A DNA stretch of 5,572 nucleotides from Candidatus Zixiibacteriota bacterium (GTDB lineage Bacteria; Zixibacteria; MSB-5A5; GN15; FEB-12). This document shows, piece after piece, positions 1 through 5,572 of the stretch; within the stretch, counting starts at the first letter, position 1; each line of letters begins with the position of its first letter. The notes beneath the pieces are model-generated. The model worked only from the letters and a program-made list of their open reading frames with translations. It ran no database searches and was not told the DNA's origin. Both the position numbers and the translations under genes were made by a program. The stretch lies in the NCBI GenBank assembly GCA_003641345.1, contig QNAD01000148.1:1-5572 (forward strand), given 5' to 3'.

Positions 1-2154
1 GCATTTGGAATACATAATCATCAACCGGTTGGAAATTTTGATTATGTTTTTGAAGATGCCCATCGTTCGGCATATTTACCTTTTTTGAAACTTTTAAAAC
101 AGCATGAAAACATTAAAATATCTTTGCATCAATCAGGGATATTATGGGATTGGCAAAAAACAAATCATGCCGATTATTTTCAGCTAATCGCCCAGTTAAT
201 TGACAGGGGACAGATAGAAATTCTTACCGGTGGTTTTTATGAACCGATATTGAGTTCTATATCTGGTAGAGATGTAATTGGACAGATTAATAAATTATCA
301 AAGTATATCAAAGATCATTTTGAAGTTGAGTCAAAAGGATTATGGTTAACTGAAAGAATATGGGAACCGCATATGCCTAAACTTCTTTCTGAAGCAGGTG
401 TGAAATTTCTTCCCATAGACGACACACATTTTATTTATGCAGGTTTTGAACATTCCCAGCTTACCGGACCATTTTTGACAGAGAATGAAGGTCACACAGT
501 TACTTTGCTTCCGATTCAAAAAAAATTGAGATATTTAATCCCTTTTGGAACGGTGGAAGAAGTAATCAATGAGTTAAAAAATCAGGCAGAACGAAACCCC
601 GATGGTTGTGCGGTTTATGCTGATGACGGTGAAAAATTCGGTGTTTGGCCTAATACCTACCAGCATTGTTATAAAGATAAGTGGTTGGTTAACTTCTTTG
701 AAGAACTTCAGAAAAATTCAGATTGGCTGGAAGTAGTCCCTCTTTCTGTTGCAGCTAACCAAAAGATAATTGGCAGAGCATATATTCCGTCGGCATCGTA
801 TGCTGAAATGCTTCATTGGTCTTTGCCTACGCAGGCATTTTTGGAGTATGAATCTTTTGAACATACTTTAAAAGATTATAATCTTGATGAAAAATTTGGC
901 AGGTTCGTAAGAGGTGGTCATTGGCGAGGATTTCTTTCCAAATATGAAGAATCAAATATGATGCATAAAATGATGCAACTGGTATCAAAAAAACTTATAA
1001 GATTTGAGAATGAATTTCCAGAAAAATATAACGATGCTGACCGAGCCAGAGACAGATTATTTGCAGGGCAGTGCAACTGTCCTTATTGGCATGGTGTTTT
1101 TGGTGGGATATATCTTCCACATATCAGACAAGCTATCTGGCAAGCCTTATTAGAAGCTAACTCTGAACTGGACCAACTTTTGCAAACTCAATCGCTCTCA
1201 TTGGATGAAACTGATTTTGATATTGATGGCAATGGTGAAATTATTGTTTCCAATGAAAAACAGATGTCTATTTTTAAGCCTGCTATGGGAGGAAGCATGA
1301 TTTTATTGGCATCGAATGAATTCAAATATAATTTTACTGATACTTTTACTCGCCGGAAGGAAGGATATCACTTGAAACTTGACAAGGCTATTCTTCCCAA
1401 TCAAGCAGGTGAAACCAACTCTATCCACGATCAGGTTCTGGCTAAAGAGTCTGGTCTTAGTGATGTTTTAATTGAAGATTGGTATGCCAAAAAATGTTTT
1501 ATAGATCATTTCTTTTCCTCTGATGTTGATATTAATAGATTTAGATCCGGTCAGTTTGGTGAGGAGGGAGATTTTATTCTTGAGCAGTACAATTCAAATA
1601 TAGATAAAAAAAATGGAACTCTTACTTTAACAAGAGATGGTTTTCTGCGACGGGATAATAATATGATTCAAGTTAGCGTTAAGAAAAAATTTGATTTCAG
1701 AAATTCAGATATAATTAAAGTAAGTTATGAGCTTTGCACAAATTCCAAAGAGCCGGTAAAAGTTAAATTTGGTATTGAAAATAATTTTAATTTTCAAGCT
1801 GGTCATGCGATAGACAGATATGTTAAAGTAAATAATAATAAGCATGAAAACGGGTTTCTCGATTCTGAAATCAAATATACCGATTGTATGAACTATTCTG
1901 TGATAGATGAATATCGAAATTTGGCTGTTTCTTTTGGTGGTGATAATTTATCAGAGATATGGCAATTACCGATATTTTCGGTATCTTTATCTGAAGGAGG
2001 GTTTGAGAAAGTATATCAAGGGACAACATTAGTGAATGTATTTGAACTTGAATTAACAAATCGTCCATTAAAACTTGAATTTTTACTTTTTAGTGGAGAA
2101 ATTTCAAAAATTCCTAAGCACCTCAAAAAATCAACCTTTGTAAATAAGTGCTAA
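1..2154 (+). CDS. GH57 4-alpha-glucanotransferase / alpha-amylase, 5'-partial
   Basis: This is a family GH57 retaining glucan enzyme, expected to transfer or hydrolyse alpha-1,4-glucan segments (maltodextrin, glycogen or starch), probably in the cytoplasm. Residues are counted from the window edge; 717 are present. The N-terminal HNHQPVGNFD motif is at residues 5-14, so only about six residues are missing compared with the Thermococcus litoralis 4-alpha-glucanotransferase, which I recall. The nucleophile motif WLTERIWEP has Glu118. The acid/base motif ADDGEKFGVWP has Asp209 (the D of DGE). Further family blocks are FVRGGHW (302-308) and QCNCPYWHGVFGGIYLPH (357-374). The order is GH57 catalytic barrel, DUF1925-type helical region (about 290-375), then a DUF1926-type beta-sandwich from about 405 to the end. 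It is roughly 50 residues longer than the archaeal enzyme, mostly in the C-terminal half. Both catalytic acids are intact. Transferase versus amylase activity cannot be decided from sequence alone. The stop codon is TAA. Confidence 0.93.
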   Translation, partial: AFGIHNHQPVGNFDYVFEDAHRSAYLPFLKLLKQHENIKISLHQSGILWDWQKTNHADYFQLIAQLIDRGQIEILTGGFYEPILSSISGRDVIGQINKLSKYIKDHFEVESKGLWLTERIWEPHMPKLLSEAGVKFLPIDDTHFIYAGFEHSQLTGPFLTENEGHTVTLLPIQKKLRYLIPFGTVEEVINELKNQAERNPDGCAVYADDGEKFGVWPNTYQHCYKDKWLVNFFEELQKNSDWLEVVPLSVAANQKIIGRAYIPSASYAEMLHWSLPTQAFLEYESFEHTLKDYNLDEKFGRFVRGGHWRGFLSKYEESNMMHKMMQLVSKKLIRFENEFPEKYNDADRARDRLFAGQCNCPYWHGVFGGIYLPHIRQAIWQALLEANSELDQLLQTQSLSLDETDFDIDGNGEIIVSNEKQMSIFKPAMGGSMILLASNEFKYNFTDTFTRRKEGYHLKLDKAILPNQAGETNSIHDQVLAKESGLSDVLIEDWYAKKCFIDHFFSSDVDINRFRSGQFGEEGDFILEQYNSNIDKKNGTLTLTRDGFLRRDNNMIQVSVKKKFDFRNSDIIKVSYELCTNSKEPVKVKFGIENNFNFQAGHAIDRYVKVNNNKHENGFLDSEIKYTDCMNYSVIDEYRNLAVSFGGDNLSEIWQLPIFSVSLSEGGFEKVYQGTTLVNVFELELTNRPLKLEFLLFSGEISKIPKHLKKSTFVNKC

Positions 2155-2175
2155 TATGTTGTTTATCAATATATT

Positions 2176-2192
2176 ATAAGCTTATTAATAAG
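2176..2192. repeat. Overlapping short palindromes in the GH57-sirtuin spacer
   Basis: ATAAGCTTAT (2176-2185) and CTTATTAATAAG (2181-2192) are both perfect palindromes and share CTTAT. Together they form ATAAG-CTTAT-TA-ATAAG. This could be an operator-like dyad upstream of the sirtuin gene. In DNA this AT-rich, chance is a serious alternative. There is no loop and no following U-tract, so it is not a convincing terminator. Confidence 0.3.
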
Positions 2193-2230
2193 AGATTGTC
2201 TTTTCACTAAAGAGAACTTATCTTCTTTTT

Positions 2231-2959
2231 ATGTTAGAAAATCTGGTTGAAATAATAAAAAAATCAAAAAATTGTGTTGTATTGACCGGAGCCGGTATTT
2301 CTTCCGAATCCGGAGTTCCTACGTTTAGGGGCAAGGAAGGTTTATGGGGAAAATTTAGACCGGAAGAATTGGCAACAATGGAAGCGTTTATGTCAAATTC
2401 TCAAGTAGTTTGGGAATGGTATAATTGGCGTCGGGAATTAATGAGTAAAGTTAAACCGAATCCGGGACATTATGCACTGGTTGAATTAGCGGAATTTTTT
2501 GATGATTATACTTTAATAACGCAAAATGTTGATAGTCTTCATAAAATGGCTGGTTCGGAAGATATTTTGGAACTTCACGGAAATATTTATCGCAACAAGT
2601 GTATGAATTGTAATAAAATTGTTGATGAAGAAATTGAAATTGATCCTGAAAGTATTCCGCTTTGTATATATTGTGGGGGCAAAATTCGTCCTGATGTTGT
2701 TTGGTTTGGGGAAATGCTCAATGAATTAATTATCAGTGAAGCTTTTACCAAATCAGAAACAGCAGATATATTTTTATCAGTTGGGACGTCGGCGATTGTG
2801 CATCCTGCAGCCAGTTTACCGGTTAACTCAAAAAGATCTGGAGCTATTTTGGTTGAGATTAATCCGGAAATGACCCCTCTGACAGATTTGGCTGATTTTT
2901 ATTTTGAGTATCCTTCAGGAGAATTTCTTCCTAAATTGATTGAGAAACTTAAAGCTTGA
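2231..2959 (+). CDS. cobB: Sir2-family NAD-dependent protein deacylase (class III, CobB/SIRT5-like)
   Basis: This is a complete 242-residue sirtuin, the usual length for a bacterial one. It removes acyl groups from lysines, consuming NAD+ and giving nicotinamide and O-acyl-ADP-ribose; it has no signal peptide and should be cytosolic. The NAD-binding motif GAGISSESGVPTFRG is at residues 20-34, TQNVDSLH at 97-104, and the catalytic His116 lies in LHGN. A zinc ribbon is formed by Cys124/Cys127 and Cys145/Cys148. The Rossmann motifs VGTSAIVHP (184-192) and EINPE (209-213) follow. Tyr64-x-x-Arg67 in WYNWRRE, with Ala48 in the ELAT segment, matches the class III pocket that accepts succinyl, malonyl or glutaryl groups in SIRT5 and E. 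coli CobB. Activity on acidic acyl groups is therefore inferred. An in-frame stop at 2189-2191 and no other upstream ATG favour the ATG start, although the purine stretch AAAGAGAA lies a distant 14 nt upstream. The gene symbol is by family, not proven orthology. Confidence 0.95.
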   Translation: MLENLVEIIKKSKNCVVLTGAGISSESGVPTFRGKEGLWGKFRPEELATMEAFMSNSQVVWEWYNWRRELMSKVKPNPGHYALVELAEFFDDYTLITQNVDSLHKMAGSEDILELHGNIYRNKCMNCNKIVDEEIEIDPESIPLCIYCGGKIRPDVVWFGEMLNELIISEAFTKSETADIFLSVGTSAIVHPAASLPVNSKRSGAILVEINPEMTPLTDLADFYFEYPSGEFLPKLIEKLKA

Positions 2960-2964
2960 TAAAA

Positions 2965-2996
2965 TTGGAAACCACTACTAATTGTTTGCGTATAAT
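2965..2996 (+). promoter_or_regulatory. Candidate promoter upstream of the TPR lipoprotein gene
   Basis: A perfect TATAAT hexamer at 2991-2996 lies 33 nt before the TTG start of the lipoprotein gene. A weak -35-like TTGGAA is at 2965-2970, but the 20-nt spacing is longer than the usual 17. TG at 2987-2988 is one base too far upstream for a proper extended -10. If real, it would start transcription near 3003 and drive the lipoprotein-pyrK pair separately from the sirtuin. AT-richness makes a chance match plausible. Confidence 0.28.
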
Positions 2997-3014
2997 TTTT
3001 GGACAAAAATGATT

Positions 3015-3020
3015 GAAAGA
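3015..3020 (+). promoter_or_regulatory. Ribosome binding site supporting the TTG start
   Basis: The purine-rich GAAAGA ends 8 nt before the TTG at 3029. It is a modest Shine-Dalgarno match but correctly spaced. It supports TTG 3029 as start, because an in-frame TGA at 3014-3016 closes the frame just upstream and the first in-frame ATG lies over 100 codons downstream, past the lipoprotein signal. Confidence 0.45.
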
Positions 3021-3028
3021 TTTTTGGT

Positions 3029-5143
3029 TTGAGATATTTAAGAAATTTCACAACAGCTATTGTAATAATTATTATTTTTTCTTTTATCCCGGGTTGTGTT
3101 TATTACAACACATTTTACAACGCTGAAAAAGCATTTAATAGGGCAGAAAAAGGGCGCAAATCTTCGAATAAGAATGTTCGCGGTTTAGGCGGGGATTATA
3201 AAATAGCTATTGAAAAATCTTTAAAAGTAATTGATAATTATCCTAATACAAAATGGTATGACGATGCTTTATACATATTGGGCATTTCCTATTTTTATAC
3301 CGGACAATATTTAAAAGCGGAACGTCGCTTACGTGAATTATTAGTCAATTATCCTGAATCAAAGTATATTGATGAATCCAATTTATATCTTGCTAAATCA
3401 AAACTTCTCGACAACGAGATTGAGGATGCTATTGTTCTTTTTGAAGACATTTTTAAAAAGGATTATGATAAAGAATTCAAAGCAGAAGCCGCTATGGCAA
3501 TTGGGGAGTATCATTTTAGTAATAAAAATTATAAAAAGGCAAAGCAGTATTTTTTGGAAATCAGGGATTCTCTTGGAACTGATAAAGAAGCTCTAAAAGT
3601 TCAAATATATATTGCAGACGGAAATTATAATCAATTTAAATTTTCCGATGCATTAGGTGCTTACTTACAGATTTTGGGTATGAATCCTGATAAACTTCAA
3701 AAATATCATGCTTTGTTTAGAGCCGCTGATTGTTCTTATAAATTGCAGAGAATTAATGATGGAATGGATTATATAAATACTCTTATGGAAGAAGAGATAT
3801 ATTTTGATTCTTTAAGTGTATTAAAACTTAAAGTTGCCGAGGGGTATGAGTTAGATGAAGATGTACAAGCGGCAGAAGAAATATACAAAGATATTATAAA
3901 TGAGGAAGTAGATAAACGCTCTTCGGCAAAAGCCAGCTATAGATTAGGTTTGATTTACCAATTTGATTACGATGATTTAGTAAAAGCAAAAGAATACTAT
4001 GATAATGTTGGACAAATCTCTCGCGGTGCAGAAGATGCTAAAGATGCTCTTCAGAGATCATCGGATATTGGCAAGCTGGAAATTTTTGGTAAAACGATTG
4101 AAATTGACTCAACAACTACACAAAGTGAAATAGATGCCGCGGCTCTGACTCAGTATTACCTTTCCGAATTGTACTGGTTCAAACTTAACAAGCCGGATAC
4201 TGCGATTCTTGAAATGCAATACTTAATTGATTCTTTTCCGATTGCTTACGATGTGCCTCGAGCCATGATTGCACTCTCGCAGATGTATCGCGATTATAAA
4301 CAGGATACTGTGATTGCTGATTCAATTTTGGAAGAAGCTCTTGTTAAATATCCTAATTCTGATTTTACTCCGGATGTATTAGAAATTCTTGGATTACTTG
4401 GAACTGTCTCAGATTCCGGTTATGCTCTGCTAAATATTCACAAAGCTGAAAAATTTATTGAACAGGAAGAAATTGATTCTGCTCGGTATTATTATCAGTA
4501 TGTTGTTGATAACTATGAAGAGTCAAATTTCTATCTTCAGGCGAGATTTGCACTAATATGGTTAACAGAGACTTTTGAGAGCCCCGGAGATTCATCGGTT
4601 TATTTTGCATATACTGAATTTCTTGATTCTTTTCCAAATAATGATTGGGCGAGAGAAGCCAGAAAAAAAACTTCAGCTAGTTCTCATGTATCTTCCCGTC
4701 AAAACGTTCAGGATACTATTCAAGAAAATGAAGGTGAACCTTGGGGAGATCAATTTAAACTTGATAGTAAAGAAAAAGAAAAATCTGATGAATATATTGA
4801 TCCAATGGCGGGAATTTATATTAGCATTGATGGTGATTCAATTTTAAATGTAGATAAAGATGTAAAACCGAGTAGGTTTACCGAAGAATTTGAATTTCCG
4901 GTAGAAGCTTATACTGTTGATTGGAGGCAGTATGATTTTTATTTTCAAATCAAGCTTGATTTCTCAGGGGAGGTTGAGGATTATAGATTGATGAATCCGA
5001 CTCCTATTGAGGAGTTGAATATTAGAATTGAAAGATATATTGCCGGGGCAGAATTTGAAGTTTCTACTATGCCTCTTGAGCAACAGGGGAAATGGCAAGT
5101 ATATAAATATAGATTTACTAAGCCGAGAGAGTTTAATCAATGA
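3029..5143 (+). CDS. TPR-repeat outer-envelope lipoprotein with TonB-like C-terminal domain
   Basis: This is a 704-residue predicted lipoprotein of unknown specific function. The N-terminus has basic residues (Arg2, Arg5), a hydrophobic core at about residues 9-21 and a lipobox-like IPGC with Cys23; Pro at -2 is unusual. YYNTFYN follows directly at 25-31. From about 57 to 545 it is rich in TPR-like helix pairs with aromatic/Gly turns and repeated Asn-Tyr-Pro or Ser-Phe-Pro boundaries (DNYPNT, VNYPES, DSFPIA, VKYPNS, DSFPNN). Such arrays usually scaffold protein complexes. A charged, Ser/Lys/Glu-rich linker covers about 546-590. The final segment (about 630-704) reads as strand (YFQIKLDFSGEVEDYRL), helix (IEELNIRIERYI), strand (WQVYKYRFTKP), resembling the TonB C-terminal fold. 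TTG is chosen as start because only it, or a much rarer ATT at 3020, keeps the signal peptide. General layout recalls SprE/PorW TPR lipoproteins of the type IX secretion system, but the similarity is too loose to name it. The stop overlaps the pyrK start. Confidence 0.85.
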   Translation: MRYLRNFTTAIVIIIIFSFIPGCVYYNTFYNAEKAFNRAEKGRKSSNKNVRGLGGDYKIAIEKSLKVIDNYPNTKWYDDALYILGISYFYTGQYLKAERRLRELLVNYPESKYIDESNLYLAKSKLLDNEIEDAIVLFEDIFKKDYDKEFKAEAAMAIGEYHFSNKNYKKAKQYFLEIRDSLGTDKEALKVQIYIADGNYNQFKFSDALGAYLQILGMNPDKLQKYHALFRAADCSYKLQRINDGMDYINTLMEEEIYFDSLSVLKLKVAEGYELDEDVQAAEEIYKDIINEEVDKRSSAKASYRLGLIYQFDYDDLVKAKEYYDNVGQISRGAEDAKDALQRSSDIGKLEIFGKTIEIDSTTTQSEIDAAALTQYYLSELYWFKLNKPDTAILEMQYLIDSFPIAYDVPRAMIALSQMYRDYKQDTVIADSILEEALVKYPNSDFTPDVLEILGLLGTVSDSGYALLNIHKAEKFIEQEEIDSARYYYQYVVDNYEESNFYLQARFALIWLTETFESPGDSSVYFAYTEFLDSFPNNDWAREARKKTSASSHVSSRQNVQDTIQENEGEPWGDQFKLDSKEKEKSDEYIDPMAGIYISIDGDSILNVDKDVKPSRFTEEFEFPVEAYTVDWRQYDFYFQIKLDFSGEVEDYRLMNPTPIEELNIRIERYIAGAEFEVSTMPLEQQGKWQVYKYRFTKPREFNQ
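5125..5131 (+). promoter_or_regulatory. Ribosome binding site for pyrK inside the lipoprotein gene
   Basis: GAGAGAG sits within the last codons of the lipoprotein gene, 8 nt before the ATG at 5140. Spacing is good for a Shine-Dalgarno element. With the ATGA stop/start overlap, it suggests that translation of pyrK is coupled to, or re-initiated after, the lipoprotein. Confidence 0.5.
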
Positions 5144-5572
5144 ATACTGTTTGTCAGGATACGGTTGTAGTTAAAAAGCGTAATCTTAAAAATAATTATT
5201 TCTCTTTTACTTTGAGCCAATTCAAAAAAGCTAAAAGTTGTAAACCGGGGCAATTTGTTCATGTTAAAATACCGGATAGTGATATCTTTTTAAGAAGAGC
5301 TTTTTCAATTGCTTCTGTTGACAAAAAGAAAAATGAATTAGAAATCATTTTCAAAGTTGTTGGGCGAGGCACAAAACTAATGGGTGGATTGAACAAGGGA
5401 GATATTCTTAGCACTTTGGGACCGTTGGGTAGCCCGTTTAAATTTCCTAAAAAAAATGAGAAAGTTATTATGGTTGCCGGAGGAGTTGGGTTTCCTCCAT
5501 TGATGTATTTAGCTGTTGAAATGATTGAAAAAGGACATAACCCCAAAAATATAGTATATTTTTATGGTGGAC
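5140..5572 (+). CDS. pyrK: Dihydroorotate dehydrogenase electron-transfer subunit PyrK, 3'-partial
   Basis: These are the first 144 codons of a ferredoxin-NADP reductase-fold flavoprotein, about half of the usual length of roughly 250-260 residues. PyrK carries FAD and a [2Fe-2S] cluster and passes electrons from the catalytic PyrD subunit (class 1B dihydroorotate dehydrogenase) to NAD+ in de novo pyrimidine synthesis; it is cytosolic. Visible motifs are CKPGQFVHVKIP (34-45), the FAD-binding LRRAFSIAS (51-59), a beta-barrel segment with GRGT (75-78), GDILSTLGPLGSPF (87-100), and the start of the pyridine-nucleotide domain, VAGGVGFPPLMYLA (112-125). The cysteine cluster for the iron-sulfur centre would lie beyond the window edge and could not be checked. 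The ATG overlaps the preceding stop by 4 nt. Related reductases (sulfide dehydrogenase or NfnA-type subunits) share this fold; the GPLGSPF block and LRRAFSIAS favour PyrK, and a pyrD gene next would confirm it. Confidence 0.85.
   Translation, partial: MNTVCQDTVVVKKRNLKNNYFSFTLSQFKKAKSCKPGQFVHVKIPDSDIFLRRAFSIASVDKKKNELEIIFKVVGRGTKLMGGLNKGDILSTLGPLGSPFKFPKKNEKVIMVAGGVGFPPLMYLAVEMIEKGHNPKNIVYFYGG

Noticed and set aside
85..87. TTG at 85 as the start of the GH57 gene
   Set aside because: The frame is open to the window edge and encodes the conserved HNHQP motif at 13-27, so the true start lies upstream of the window.
1871..2068. Minus-strand open frame inside the GH57 gene
   Set aside because: It lies opposite a well-conserved C-terminal domain, has no recognisable motif and looks like a by-product of AT-rich coding sequence.
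2159..2188. Possible promoter TTGTTT / TATTAA with an 18-nt gap upstream of the sirtuin
   Set aside because: Both hexamers are partial matches in AT-rich DNA and overlap the palindromes; not strong enough to annotate.
2209..2228. Hairpin AAAGA...TCTTT just before the sirtuin start
   Set aside because: The stem is only five pairs with three or more A-T pairs, too weak to act as a terminator or to hide the ribosome site.
2960..3028. Rho-independent terminator after the sirtuin gene
   Set aside because: No GC-containing stem-loop followed by a T-tract is present in this spacer, nor in 2155-2230.
3369..3596. Alternative-frame ORF inside the lipoprotein gene
   Set aside because: It overlaps TPR-encoding sequence and its translation is a Leu/Ile/Lys-rich string with no family features.
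4455..4847. Two further overlapping open frames within the lipoprotein gene (4455-4637 minus, 4575-4847 plus)
   Set aside because: Both are fully nested in the real gene, low in complexity and lack any domain signature.
3029..5143. Naming the lipoprotein SprE/PorW (type IX secretion)
   Set aside because: The shared points are general (lipoprotein, aromatic-Asn N-terminus, TPRs) and no other type IX gene is in the window; naming it would overstate the evidence.
5259..5546. Minus-strand open frame opposite pyrK
   Set aside because: The + strand frame carries the FAD-binding RRAFSIAS and the AGGVG motif, so this is an antisense shadow.

Overview
This AT-rich window carries four protein-coding genes, all on the + strand and closely packed. 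The first is cut at its 5' end and the last at its 3' end. No rRNA, tRNA, CRISPR array, insertion sequence or integrase is visible. The TPR lipoprotein with a YYNTFYN motif right after its lipid-modified cysteine, the bacterial GH57 glucan enzyme and the low GC suggest a bacterium of the Fibrobacterota-Chlorobiota-Bacteroidota assemblage, for instance an Ignavibacteria-like or Marinimicrobia-like lineage. That placement is an inference and is not firm.

Layout: (1) 1-2154, a GH57 4-alpha-glucanotransferase/alpha-amylase, missing only about six N-terminal residues. (2) 2155-2230, a 76-nt spacer with two overlapping AT-rich palindromes. (3) 2231-2959, a complete Sir2-family NAD-dependent deacylase with the Tyr-x-x-Arg signature of class III (SIRT5/CobB-like) sirtuins. 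(4) 2960-3028, a 69-nt spacer with a candidate promoter. (5) 3029-5143, a 704-residue TTG-initiated lipoprotein with many TPR-like helices, a polar linker and a C-terminal domain resembling the TonB C-terminal fold. (6) 5140-5572, the first 144 codons of a PyrK-type dihydroorotate dehydrogenase electron-transfer subunit, overlapping the lipoprotein stop codon by 4 nt (ATGA).

Functionally the window joins storage-glucan metabolism, protein deacylation, a cell-envelope scaffold protein and pyrimidine biosynthesis. Only the lipoprotein and pyrK look translationally coupled. The first three genes are merely co-directional, with gaps of about 70 nt. The part that standard annotation explains least well is the lipoprotein: its architecture and its tight link to pyrK. 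The other genes look like ordinary members of known families.
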